The notes under the pieces are model-generated. The model was not told the origin of the DNA and did no database searches. It saw only the letters and a program-made list of their open reading frames with translations. Below, one piece after another: positions 42,802 through 51,771 of a stretch of DNA of 61,679 nt. Position 1 is the first letter of the stretch. Every line of letters starts with the position of its first letter. The position numbers and the translations under genes were made by a program. The DNA is taken from assembly GCA_014860005.1 (NCBI GenBank), contig JACZKP010000081.1, forward strand, positions 1-61,679, written 5' to 3'. Origin of the DNA: Verrucomicrobiota bacterium. GTDB lineage: Bacteria; Verrucomicrobiota; Verrucomicrobiae; Limisphaerales; UBA11358.

Positions 42802-44061
42802 CTATCCCTCAAACTTCCTCGCTGCGATGCTTGAGTTATGGCCGCCAAAACCAAATGAGTTGTTGATGATGGCGTTCACCGGCATTTCGCGCGCCGTGTT
42901 GGCCACGTAATCCAGGTCGCACTCGGGGTCGGGCACCAACAGATTGATTGTGGGCGGGACGACGCCGTGCTTGATGGCGAGGGCGCACACGGTCATTTCT
43001 ACCGCGCCCGCTGCGCCCAGCATGTGACCGGTTGCGCCCTTGGTGGAACTCACCGCCAGCTTGCGGGCATGCTCGCCAAACACGGTTTTGATGGCTTGGG
43101 TTTCGCAAACGTCACCCTGCGGGGTGGCCGTGCCGTGGGCGTTGATGTAGGAAACGTCCGTGGGATTCAGACCTGCGCCGCGGAGCGCCATCTTCATGCA
43201 GCGCGCGGCCCCTTCGCCATTGGGTGAGGGCGCGGTGAGGTGATAGGCGTCCGCCGTGTTGCCGTACCCGACAATTTCACAGTAAATCTTCGCGCCGCGT
43301 TTCTTCGCGTGTTCCAGTTCCTCCAGTACCAGCACGCCTGCGCCTTCGCCCATGACGAAGCCGTCGCGTTCCTTGTCAAATGGCCGGGAGGCGCGCTTGG
43401 GATCGTCGTTGCGCGTGCTCATGGCGCGCATGGCGCAGAAGCCGCCGATGCCGATGGGGACGATGGTCGCTTCCGCGCCGCCGGCAAACATCATCACCGC
43501 CTCGCCCATTTTGATGGTGCGCCAAGCCTCGCCAATGGCGTGATTGGCCGTGGCGCAAGCGGAGCACGTGGCAAAGTTGGGGCCGCGCAGGTTCTGATAC
43601 ATCGAGAAGAGGCCGGAGGCCATGTTGCCGATGAGCATCGGAATCATGAACGGTGAGAGCCGGCCCGGTCCGCGTTCGAGCAGGATTCTGACTTGGGCGG
43701 TCGTGGTTTCCAGACCTCCGATACCAGAGCCGATTATGACGCCAATCTCGTCGCGGTTCAGTTGATTGAAATCCGCGCCGCAATCCTGCAGGGCCTGCCA
43801 GGCGGCATACACGCCGAATTGCGAGTATCGGTCGGTGCGGCGAATCTCCTTGGGCGAGGGCAACGCCGGCGTGGGGTCGAAATTTCTGACCTCGCCGGCG
43901 ATCTGGGTGTCGAAGGCAGATGGATCAAATGCGCTGATCCGGTCAATGCCGCACTGACCGGCCACCAGGTTTTGCCAGAACGCCTCGATTTCATGTCCCA
44001 ACGGAGTGACCACCCCAAGGCCGGTGACCACTACCCGGCGTTCTGTCCAGTTGATTGCCAT
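42802..44061 (-). CDS. fabF: 3-oxoacyl-[ACP] synthase II
   Basis: 419 aa. Catalytic triad Cys-His-His: Cys in TCSACATANHAIG, His in NAHGTATPQGD and His in GATGHMLGAAG. C-terminus NNSFGFGGHNSS is intact. Condenses acyl-ACP with malonyl-ACP in fatty acid elongation. The gene follows acpP by 68 nt and completes a fabG-acpP-fabF run. Confidence 0.97.
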   Translation of the reverse strand: MAINWTERRVVVTGLGVVTPLGHEIEAFWQNLVAGQCGIDRISAFDPSAFDTQIAGEVRNFDPTPALPSPKEIRRTDRYSQFGVYAAWQALQDCGADFNQLNRDEIGVIIGSGIGGLETTTAQVRILLERGPGRLSPFMIPMLIGNMASGLFSMYQNLRGPNFATCSACATANHAIGEAWRTIKMGEAVMMFAGGAEATIVPIGIGGFCAMRAMSTRNDDPKRASRPFDKERDGFVMGEGAGVLVLEELEHAKKRGAKIYCEIVGYGNTADAYHLTAPSPNGEGAARCMKMALRGAGLNPTDVSYINAHGTATPQGDVCETQAIKTVFGEHARKLAVSSTKGATGHMLGAAGAVEMTVCALAIKHGVVPPTINLLVPDPECDLDYVANTAREMPVNAIINNSFGFGGHNSSIAARKFEG

Positions 44062-44129
44062 AAAATTAAATGGGGCAGCTCAATCCCGCCAAGCGGAACG
44101 GCACTGCCCCGGATTCATTGCTCTCGCAA

Positions 44130-44375
44130 TTACTTCTGCTGCAGGTCTTCGATGTATTTGATAACGTCGCCGACGCTTTGCAGTTTTTCGGCCTGTTCAT
44201 CGGGGATTTCGTTGCCGAATTCCTCTTCCAGCGCCATGACCAGTTCAACGGTATCCAGCGAATCCGCTCCCAAGTCTTCAATAAACTTGGCTTCGGGTGT
44301 CACCTGGTCCGCGTTCACGCCGAGCTGCTCGACGATGATTTCTTTTACACGTTGTTCAATGCTTTTTTCAGCCAT
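44130..44375 (-). CDS. acpP: Acyl carrier protein
   Basis: 81 aa, acidic. The Ser of the DSLDTVEL motif is where phosphopantetheine attaches; the surrounding helix-II residues ([18 protein letters not shown]) are typical. Start [19 protein letters not shown]. Carries growing acyl chains. Between fabG and fabF as in most bacteria. Confidence 0.97.
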   Translation of the reverse strand: MAEKSIEQRVKEIIVEQLGVNADQVTPEAKFIEDLGADSLDTVELVMALEEEFGNEIPDEQAEKLQSVGDVIKYIEDLQQK

Positions 44376-44490
44376 TTGGGTCTCTCCAGTTCTGTTTTTG
44401 ACGTGTGTCTATGCCACGGATAGGGGGGCGTCAAGCCCCGAATCGCTCTTTTTTTTCCAGCCAGTCAAGCCGCTTACCCGCCGCGCAGGG

Positions 44491-45234
44491 TCACATCACC
44501 ATCCCGCCGTCCACCGCCAGCACCTGGCCGGTAATGTAGCGCGCCGCCGGGCTGGCCAGAAACACTGCCGCGTGGGCAATATCCTCGGCTTGACCGAAGC
44601 TGCCCAGCGGAATCTGCTTCAACACCAGTTCCTTCATCTCCGGCTTCAAATCCGCCGTCATGTCGGTTTCCGTGAACCCGGGCGCGAGGGCATTGACGGT
44701 GATGCCGCGGGAGGCGAACTCCCGCGCCGCCGACTGCGTGAAGCCGATCAAGCCCGCTTTGCTGGCCGCGTAATTGCACTGGCCCGCGTTGCCAATGAGG
44801 CCGATCACCGACGTGATGTTCAGGATTCGCCCGGCGCGCTGCTTGAGCATCGCCCGGCTGAACGCGCGCGTGACGTTGAACGCGCCTTTGAGATTGGTGT
44901 TGAGTACCGTGTCCCAATCCGCGTCGCTCATGCGCATGAGCAATCCGTCGCGCGTGACCCCCGCGTTGTTGACCAGAATGTCCACGCGGCCCGGATCAGC
45001 CAGAATCTTTTCGGCGGCGGCATTGACGGAGTCACCATCCGCGACGTCCACGGCATAAGCCCAAGCCTGGCGACCCAGCGCGCGGACTTCGGCGGCGACT
45101 TTCTCGGAATTCTCCGCGGTGCGCGAAACACACACCACATCCGCGCCCTCGGCGGCAAAATTTAACGCGATGGCGCGGCCAATCCCCCGACCGGCGCCGG
45201 TCACGACGGCAATCTGGTTCTCAAGTTGTTTCAT
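44491..45234 (-). CDS. fabG: 3-oxoacyl-[ACP] reductase
   Basis: 247 aa. Classical SDR: NADPH loop TGAGRGIGRA, active-site Ser in NITSVIG, and YxxxK in YAASKAG; NNAGVTRDGLL is the usual NNAG block. Reduces 3-oxoacyl-ACP with NADPH. It begins the fabG-acpP-fabF cluster; acpP begins 115 nt downstream. Confidence 0.96.
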   Translation of the reverse strand: MKQLENQIAVVTGAGRGIGRAIALNFAAEGADVVCVSRTAENSEKVAAEVRALGRQAWAYAVDVADGDSVNAAAEKILADPGRVDILVNNAGVTRDGLLMRMSDADWDTVLNTNLKGAFNVTRAFSRAMLKQRAGRILNITSVIGLIGNAGQCNYAASKAGLIGFTQSAAREFASRGITVNALAPGFTETDMTADLKPEMKELVLKQIPLGSFGQAEDIAHAAVFLASPAARYITGQVLAVDGGMVM

Positions 45235-45358
45235 GCGCCGGATGGTTTAACTCCGAAAACCGGGAAAAGACATGAAAAAGTTTGGCGTCGCGGAGAGTCC
45301 GGAATCGCATCAATCGGTTTGAGTTCGATCTCAGCTTCACACAATATCTCCTGCAACG

Positions 45359-45746
45359 ATGCCAAATCCGGCGACCAGTTCAGGAATCAGGGACAACCAC
45401 AAGCGCGGTGTCGTCGCTGATTTCCTCAAGGCCAAAATTCATTCCGGCTCACGCCTGTCCGTAGTCTCTGCCTATTTCACGATCTACGCCTACGACGCGC
45501 TTCGCGAACGCCTTGACCAGATTGACCATCTCGACTTTCTTTTCGGCGAACCGCGTTTCATCGCCTCGCTCGACCCGGACAAGACCGAGAAGAAGGCGTT
45601 CATTCTCGACGGCAACGGACTGCAGCTTGCCAACCGCCTTGAGCAAAAGCGCGTTGCCCGGGACTTCGCCGAATGGATGCGTAACAAGGTGGACATTCGC
45701 TCCATCCGCCAGGCGCAGCTTCTCCACGGTAAGATGTATCATATCC
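45359..45746 (+). pseudogene. Truncated PLD-like/helicase-type protein (defence remnant)
   Basis: About 129 codons remain. The text HKRGVVADFLKAKIHSGSRLSVVSAYFTIYAYDALRERLDQI and DFLFGEPRFI is the N-terminal region of a phospholipase-D-like domain that precedes SNF2-type helicases in some defence operons; LLHGKMYHI carries the first His/Lys motif of the PLD active site. After it the frame leaves the family and terminates at 45820, inside the next partial gene. The second half (the GSSNFT motif and helicase) is missing, probably through deletion. Confidence 0.75.
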
Positions 45747-45750
45747 GCGC

Positions 45751-46386
45751 GTGGAGCGTGTGCCGTTGCGAACGGCTTTTCTGGAAAGCGACGGAGCAGT
45801 GCTCGTCCCAACCGTGGTAGATCTGCTTGGTGACAAGTTGACGGCTTTTGGGCCGAACACGACCGGCGTTCCGCTGAACGAACAACGCGCCATGCAGTTC
45901 ATGAAGCAAGTGTTCGACATCGGCGAATTGTTCAATGCCGCCAGCGATCTGGCTGCCGTGCGGGCCGCCTACGACCAGGTCTTCGCCGCCGAGAACGGCT
46001 TTCGCGGCGGAAGGTTCACGACAGAACTGGCGTTGCAAGACGCCTTCAACACGGCATACCGGATCGCCCAGGTCGGCTTCAGCGTTGCGCCGAAAGATGG
46101 GCGCGATGATCTGCTTGACGCGGGGCGCAGGCAAATGGGGAGTCACCTCGTCGGCGTGAAATTTCGACGGGAGGAAATGAAAATCGCCGCCGCCAAAGCC
46201 GCGCTACTCACAAGCGCGCTCCGCGCTGCCGCGCCGCTGGCCTTTGGCACGCTGCATTACAGCGACACGAAGCTCGCCAGTTTGAAAGTTGCAAGGTTTG
46301 ACGCCGCGTTTTCCGCCGTCGGCAAACTAAAGGCCAATCCCGAAGCGATGTGGCTTTGGGCCGAGGCCCTGCGAATTCGCGGGTAA
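45751..46386 (+). pseudogene. C-terminal part of an AbiEii/AbiGii nucleotidyltransferase toxin
   Basis: The frame from about 45751 reads VPTVVDLLGDKLTAFGPNTTGVPLNEQRAMQFMKQVFDIGELFNAASDL, matching the C-terminal half of AbiEii-type toxins (nucleotidyltransferases of type IV toxin-antitoxin and abortive-infection systems). The N-terminal domain with the GS-type catalytic motif is absent. It is joined, in a different reading frame, to the PLD fragment just upstream. No AbiEi-type antitoxin is visible, so this is not a working system. Confidence 0.75.
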
Positions 46387-46436
46387 AGCTGCAGGAAATC
46401 AAAATCGTGGAGGGAGCCGCAAAATGAAAATTCCCC

Positions 46437-46542
46437 GGAGCGCGGCGTTCACGCCGCTTTACCCTCTGCACTGGGAAAGGTATTGGAATTTTCCACCCGT
46501 CCCGAATCATCGCGCGTTGAAGCGGCATGAATGCCGCGCTCC
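46437..46542. repeat. Inverted repeat, 23-nt arms
   Basis: GGAGCGCGGCGTTCACGCCG and three more bases (46437-46459) match the reverse complement of 46520-46542 at 21 of 23 positions; 60-nt loop. Confidence 0.85.
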
Positions 46543-46617
46543 CATGAAAACGCCAAGGGCGTTTCGTCCTTCAGCCCAGAGTTGCCGAGGTCCGAGGCCG
46601 GACTGGCCGAGTGAGGC

Positions 46618-46741
46618 TACCCTGGGTCACGCGGCCCCGATGTATTTGCCAACCCCAACGGGGTTGCGTTCGTCCATCGGTCCGCGATTTGCCACAACCC
46701 CGTTGGGGTTGATGATGATTTTGATTCGAGTTCCCAGGGTA
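46618..46741. repeat. Compound palindromic element (124 bp)
   Basis: Outer arms TACCCTGGG (46618-46626) and CCCAGGGTA (46733-46741) enclose two further hairpins, CAACCCC AAC GGGGTTG (46650-46666) and CAACCCC GTT GGGGTTG (46695-46711). It forms part of the repeat-rich gap between the defence remnant and the DUF2851 gene. Confidence 0.85.
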
Positions 46742-47077
46742 GCTCGTGCCTCGCAACCCTGGGCGGAACGACATTACCCCTGTGGGGTATCCCGCCGCGT
46801 GGGGTGCTACCAAAATTCCGATCCTGACGGAGCTTTGGCTTCCACCTAGCCAAAATCCAGATGGGCACGCTTTTGAACTATGCCGCCGAGCGAAGCTGCC
46901 GCTGAAACAACGGTTCGGCGCCAACAATCAACTAATTCCGCCTTTTTGAAATAGGCGGGATTGATTGAGATTTCAGCAATGACAATTCCGAGCACGGTGA
47001 CACCCTCAATCGGACGCAATTCAGTTCAAAACCAGATTTCCCCAGTTCAAATTTGGTAAACGCAGTTCAGGCTTGAT
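46742..47077. other. Gene-poor gap before the DUF2851 gene
   Basis: About 335 bases with no credible frame. Contains partial copies of the CCCTGGG words of the adjacent compound palindrome near 46758 and 46780; otherwise nothing recognised. Confidence 0.5.
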
Positions 47078-48502
47078 TTACCTCAACACAAAATCGCTTA
47101 CGAGTTCCGGAAACCGGCAATCTTCGCACAGCGCGTTTGAGTGATCGCAAAAATCCCGGACTATTTGAATCAAACCCTGCTGCGCCGACGCACTCCGTAA
47201 AACTCCCCGCGCCGCGCCGCCCAGCAGGCGTTGTCGCGCCAGCCGCAGCACGGCGTTGTCTTCGGTGGCGGGCCAAGCGTGATAACGCCGCTCGATTTCG
47301 CACTGCAAGGACTGGTTACGGCCTTCGCCGGCGCGCGTCCAGAGCCAGGGCAGAACAACGTTGACCGCCAGGTCCGTGACGCGCGTGGCGCCGAGCAAGG
47401 GTTGGGACTTCTTCAAACGCGCGGAACGGAATGTCCAGTGCCACGACCAGAAGTCGTCCGGGCCGACTTGGAAGACGCGGAGCAACGAATCGTCCAGCGA
47501 CTTGTCCGGAATGGCGGCGGCGCACCATTTCTCCAATCCAAAGGACAGGTTGCCCGCCAGCAACCAATGCGCGGCCAGGGCCAGACGGCGCTGCGGATGA
47601 TTCGCCGGACGCAAACCGTGCAACCGCCACAGGCTGCGCGGCAGATGGCAATCCGCAAACTCGTCCCGCTCGCGCCACCAGCAATCCCACACGCGGCGCA
47701 GGTAGCTGTCGCTCCCGGTCTGAGCGCGGCTCAAATCGGCGGGCAGCAATCCACTGCTGCCCAGCAAACGGGCCTGCAAGGCCAAAACCGAGGTTGCGCC
47801 CTCGCTCCAGCGCGCGCGGTTCTCGGCGAGGTATTGCATCGGCCAGACGTTATGTTTGTAACCCAGCGCACGAAACAAACCTTCCCACAGCGCCTGTTCC
47901 CAGCCGACGTGCCGGGCGCGGGCCTGAAACCGTGCGGCCTTGGCCTGTAACCGCACCGCCGCCGCCTGTCGGAGCAATTCAGCCAAGGATTCCGACGACA
48001 ACTCGCGCAACGGGGCCGAGCACTTGCCCTGCAATTTCTCCGGCAGCGGTTTGACTGGCTCTCGTTCGAGCCACAGGCTGAGTTCACCCAGCGGTGCGTC
48101 GAGGGCCGGGCGTATCGGCAGAACCGGAGGTCCGTTTACCTCGCGATCCGCATCCCAAACCACGCGCAGGATGACATTCTGGAACGCGGGATTGCGGTCG
48201 TGTCCGTGCGTCCGCCAGCCGCTGGTGCGCAGGTCCACTTCCACGTCACCGGCGCGCGGCGTGGCGTCGCCAATCTGCACGAGCGCGCTGCGGAAGTCCG
48301 GTCCGCTTTCCGCGTTGCCGAAACCGGGATGAAGCACGCGCACAATTTGGCCGTCCAACGTTCTCAGTTGATCGCGGTGGAGGCGCTGGTGTTGCCAGAC
48401 GGCCTGGAGCAATCGCTCCGGAGGTGTGTCACGATCGTCGCGAAGCACGTTGGCCACGCCGGAGCGCAGGCGCCATTGGGCGTAGAAGTTGGTGACGGGC
48501 AT
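47078..48502 (-). CDS. DUF2851 family protein
   Basis: 474 aa from ATG 48502 (a GTG two codons upstream is possible). A conserved uncharacterised family: FGNAESGPDFRSALVQIGD with DVEVDLRTSGWRTHGHDRNPAFQNVILRVVWD near the N-terminus, and a C-terminal Cys cluster CDHSNALCEDCRF (C-x5-6-C-x2-C) that might bind metal. Length is normal for the family. Function unknown. Divergent from the HtrA-type gene with about 130 nt between starts. Confidence 0.85.
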   Translation of the reverse strand: MPVTNFYAQWRLRSGVANVLRDDRDTPPERLLQAVWQHQRLHRDQLRTLDGQIVRVLHPGFGNAESGPDFRSALVQIGDATPRAGDVEVDLRTSGWRTHGHDRNPAFQNVILRVVWDADREVNGPPVLPIRPALDAPLGELSLWLEREPVKPLPEKLQGKCSAPLRELSSESLAELLRQAAAVRLQAKAARFQARARHVGWEQALWEGLFRALGYKHNVWPMQYLAENRARWSEGATSVLALQARLLGSSGLLPADLSRAQTGSDSYLRRVWDCWWRERDEFADCHLPRSLWRLHGLRPANHPQRRLALAAHWLLAGNLSFGLEKWCAAAIPDKSLDDSLLRVFQVGPDDFWSWHWTFRSARLKKSQPLLGATRVTDLAVNVVLPWLWTRAGEGRNQSLQCEIERRYHAWPATEDNAVLRLARQRLLGGAARGVLRSASAQQGLIQIVRDFCDHSNALCEDCRFPELVSDFVLR

Positions 48503-48633
48503 GGACACTTGTCATTGCTTTTGCGCAGAGGCTTTTGCAGAGTCAAGTCCCGAAAGCCTTCGGGAACGCGGCTCACGACGGATTACGATGAATTCCAAGG
48601 AATCTGGCAGTGAATGAGGCTGTTCATAAGAAC

Positions 48634-50001
48634 ATGAAATTTCAAGATCGAGCATTGGTTAGGCGCCTCGCCCCGGGAGATGACGCAGGCTATCTCATGG
48701 GGCGGGCGGGTGTCTGGCTGGTGGCCATCGGACTGGCTTCCGGCTGGGGTGCGTCAGCGTTCGCGGCCAGCGCTGCGGACGTGCGCCGCGACGCCACGGT
48801 AATGGCGATTGAAAAAGCCAAGCCCAGCGTCGTGAACATCGCCACGGCGCGCGTCGTGGAGTACCGCGATTTCTACCAGGAACTACTGCGGCAGTTTTAC
48901 GGGGCGCACACCCCGAGCCGCCGGCGCGAGCAATTGGACAGCATCGGCTCCGGCGTGATTATTCACGAAGACGGTTACGTGCTTTCTAATCTGCACGTCG
49001 TCCGTCGTGCCTCACGCGTGCAAGTGAAACTCTGGGACGGCACCATTTACGATGCCGAACCGGTGGTCGGCACCGAGCAGAGCGACGTGGCGCTGTTGCG
49101 GCTCAAAGCGCCGCCGGGTCAGAAATTCCAAGCCATCCAACTCGCCGAGGACGACGACCTTTTGCTGGGTGAAACCGTTCTGGCGCTGGGCAATCCGTAC
49201 GGCCTGGGTGAATCCGTCTCGCGCGGCATCCTCAGTTCGAAGAACCGCCGCCCGCCCGCCGGCGATGAGCCGTTGGAAATCGCCGACTGGTTGCAGACGG
49301 ACGCCGCCATAAATCCCGGCAACAGCGGCGGGCCGCTCATCAACCTGCGCGGCGAGTTGATCGGGCTAAATGTGGCCGTGTATCAGGGGCAGGGCATTGG
49401 ATTTGCCATTCCGGTCAAGCAGGTGGCGGCGGCGCTGTCGCAATTCTTCACGCCAGAACTGACGGATGAGTTGTGGTTGGGCTTGCGGCTGAAAGCCAAC
49501 AGCAGTCCGCCGGTGATTACCGCCGTGCAACCCGGCAGTCCGGCGGACAAAGCGGGATTACGCGCCGGCCAGCAAATTCTGCAAGTCAACAGTCAACCGG
49601 TAAGCAATCTGATTGGCTTCACGAAGCTCGTGGCTGCCAGCGGAAGAAACAACCTCAGTCTTATGGTCGGTCAGAATCAGGACCGGCGCGCGGTGCGGGT
49701 AACGCTGGTGCCGTTTCCGGACTTGATCCGGCAGAAACTCGGCCTGGACTTGGGGGCGCCGAGCCCACAAGGCTTGCTGATCAGCGAAGTGGAAACCAAC
49801 AGCCCGGCGGACCGGGCGCAACTCCAGAGAGGCTTTCTGCTGACGGCGGTTGACGGACAACCTGCTCGCGATTTATGGAAAGTGGGAAACCTTCTGACCA
49901 CCAAGCAACCGGGGGAAACCGTGCTATTGACAGTGGTGGTTCCGCGGCGTCCGGGGGGTGGTTACGCCCGGCATGGCACTACCGCGCTCCAGGTGCGGTG
50001 A
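48634..50001 (+). CDS. HtrA/DegP-type serine protease with two PDZ domains
   Basis: 455 aa from ATG 48634; an internal ATG at 48697 would give a cleaner signal peptide (MGRAGVWLVAIGLASGWGASAFA). The catalytic triad is complete: His in LSNLHVV, Asp in SDVALL and Ser in NPGNSGGPL. Two PDZ domains follow (about 300-375 and 385-455) with VQPGSPADKAGLRAGQQIL in the first. Periplasmic protein quality control or regulated proteolysis. It precedes the Gld-like transporter genes by 53 nt. Confidence 0.92.
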   Translation: MKFQDRALVRRLAPGDDAGYLMGRAGVWLVAIGLASGWGASAFAASAADVRRDATVMAIEKAKPSVVNIATARVVEYRDFYQELLRQFYGAHTPSRRREQLDSIGSGVIIHEDGYVLSNLHVVRRASRVQVKLWDGTIYDAEPVVGTEQSDVALLRLKAPPGQKFQAIQLAEDDDLLLGETVLALGNPYGLGESVSRGILSSKNRRPPAGDEPLEIADWLQTDAAINPGNSGGPLINLRGELIGLNVAVYQGQGIGFAIPVKQVAAALSQFFTPELTDELWLGLRLKANSSPPVITAVQPGSPADKAGLRAGQQILQVNSQPVSNLIGFTKLVAASGRNNLSLMVGQNQDRRAVRVTLVPFPDLIRQKLGLDLGAPSPQGLLISEVETNSPADRAQLQRGFLLTAVDGQPARDLWKVGNLLTTKQPGETVLLTVVVPRRPGGGYARHGTTALQVR

Positions 50002-50054
50002 GGAATTGATTGGCTCGCTCCTGCGTATTTCCATTAGACTCGAATCCGACGCGA

Positions 50055-51014
50055 ATGAACAACGGCACGATGATTGAGGTGGCTGGTCTGACCAAACGCT
50101 ACGCGGGCAAAACCGCGCTGACGGATGTGTCGTTCACCGTCGCGCGCGGCGAGATCGTTGGCCTGCTGGGTCCTAATGGCGCGGGCAAGAGCACCACCAT
50201 GCGCATCCTTTCCTGTTTCCTGCCGGCCACCAGCGGGACGGTGCGCATCGCGGGACGCGATGTGTTCCGGGATTCCGAGGCGGTTCGCCGCCATATCGGC
50301 TACATGCCGGAGAACAATCCGCTGCATCAGGAGATGCGGGTGCGTGAGTACTTGAAATTCCGCGCGCGTTTGAAAGGGCTGAGCCTGGCCCGTTCGCGTG
50401 AGCGCGTGGACACGGTGATGGAACAATGCAGTCTGACCGAAGTCAGCCGTCGCATCATCGGGCAACTCTCCAAAGGCTTCAAGCAGCGCGTGGGCCTGGC
50501 GGATGCGCTGGTGCATGAGCCGGAACTGATCATTCTGGACGAGCCGACCATCGGGCTGGACCCGCACCAAATTCGCGCGGTACGGCAACTCATCAAGAGC
50601 CTCGCCGGCTCGCACACGGTGCTGATTTCCACGCACATCCTCCCCGAGGCCGAAATGACGTGCAATCGCATGCTCATCATGTACGAAGGCCGCATCCTCG
50701 CGGCCGACACACCCGAGAACCTGCAAAAACTGATGGCCTGCAACGGCCAGATCATTGCCGAAATCGCCGCACCGGAGGCTGAATTGAACGAACTCTGGGC
50801 GCAACTGCCCGAGGTGGAGATGTTTGATGTTTCACCCACGGAGGGCGAGTTCTTCCGATGCGCGCTGACGCCGCGAGAGGGAATGGACCTGCGTTCACAG
50901 ATTTTCGCGCTGGCGCAAGAACGCGGCTGGAGTTTGCGCGAGTTGACCCGCAGCCGGCATACGCTGGAGGACATTTACGTGCGCGTAACCCAACCGGACG
51001 AGGAGGAAAACTGA
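50055..51014 (+). CDS. ABC transporter ATPase (GldA-like)
   Basis: 319 aa from ATG 50055. Walker A GPNGAGKST, signature LSKGFKQRV, Walker B LIILDEPTIGLDP and the switch His in LISTHIL. C-terminal about 100 residues form an accessory domain as in GldA, the ATPase of the gliding-motility/export ABC system. Overlaps the permease start (TGATG at 51012-51016). Confidence 0.9.
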   Translation: MNNGTMIEVAGLTKRYAGKTALTDVSFTVARGEIVGLLGPNGAGKSTTMRILSCFLPATSGTVRIAGRDVFRDSEAVRRHIGYMPENNPLHQEMRVREYLKFRARLKGLSLARSRERVDTVMEQCSLTEVSRRIIGQLSKGFKQRVGLADALVHEPELIILDEPTIGLDPHQIRAVRQLIKSLAGSHTVLISTHILPEAEMTCNRMLIMYEGRILAADTPENLQKLMACNGQIIAEIAAPEAELNELWAQLPEVEMFDVSPTEGEFFRCALTPREGMDLRSQIFALAQERGWSLRELTRSRHTLEDIYVRVTQPDEEEN

Positions 51015-51766
51015 TGCAGGCCCTGTTGACGCTGACCCGCCGCGAATTGGGCACCTTCTTCGTGTCCTTCACCGGCTACGTGATCATCGCGGCGGCAACC
51101 TTTCTGGTCGGCCTGAGCTTTATCGTGCTGTTAACCAAGCTGGGCACGGATGCCTCCCCGATGCCGGTGACGGAGATGTTTTACAGCACCTACTTTTTCT
51201 GGCTCGTGCTGCTGCTGGCCGCGCCCATCATCACGATGCGCCTATTCGCGCTGGAAAAGTATTCCGGCACCTTCGAAACCCTCATGACCACCCCGGTGCG
51301 GGACTTGCACGTGGTGTTGGCCAAATTCATGGCGGCCATGGTGTTTTACCTGGTGATGTGGCTGCCGATGCTGGGTTGCCTGGCGTTGGTGCAGCGTTAT
51401 TCAAGTCAGCCGGGCGGGCTGGACTGGGGTGCGGTGGGCAGCACGTATCTGGGCATCTTCCTGCTGGGTGGCCTGTTTCTCTCGGTGGGCTGTTTCGCGT
51501 CGGCCCTCACCCGCAGTCAAATGGTCGCGGCGATGGTCACCCTGGTGCTGGGCGTGACGCTGTTTTCCCTGGGCTTTCTGGCGGATCAAATCCCCGCCGC
51601 CGGCGCGTGGCCGGCACAGTTGCTGAGCCGGTTTGCGCTGTTCCAACAAATGCATGATTTTGCGCGCGGGGTGGTGGACACCCGCACCATCGTCGTTTAC
51701 GTCAGCCTTACAGTTTTCTTCCTGTTTCTGACGCTCCGGGCCATTGAAAGCCGCCGCTGGAAATAA
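51014..51766 (+). CDS. ABC-2 type permease (GldF-like)
   Basis: 250 aa from ATG 51014, with AGGAGG upstream. Six membrane segments; starts LLTLTRRELGTFFVSFTGYVIIAA. Typical of the GldF branch: ALEKYSGTFETLMTTPV connects to the second half. Forms the membrane part of the ABC complex with the ATPase upstream and the GldG-type protein downstream, 5 nt away. Confidence 0.88.
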   Translation: MQALLTLTRRELGTFFVSFTGYVIIAAATFLVGLSFIVLLTKLGTDASPMPVTEMFYSTYFFWLVLLLAAPIITMRLFALEKYSGTFETLMTTPVRDLHVVLAKFMAAMVFYLVMWLPMLGCLALVQRYSSQPGGLDWGAVGSTYLGIFLLGGLFLSVGCFASALTRSQMVAAMVTLVLGVTLFSLGFLADQIPAAGAWPAQLLSRFALFQQMHDFARGVVDTRTIVVYVSLTVFFLFLTLRAIESRRWK

Positions 51767-51771
51767 CGCGC

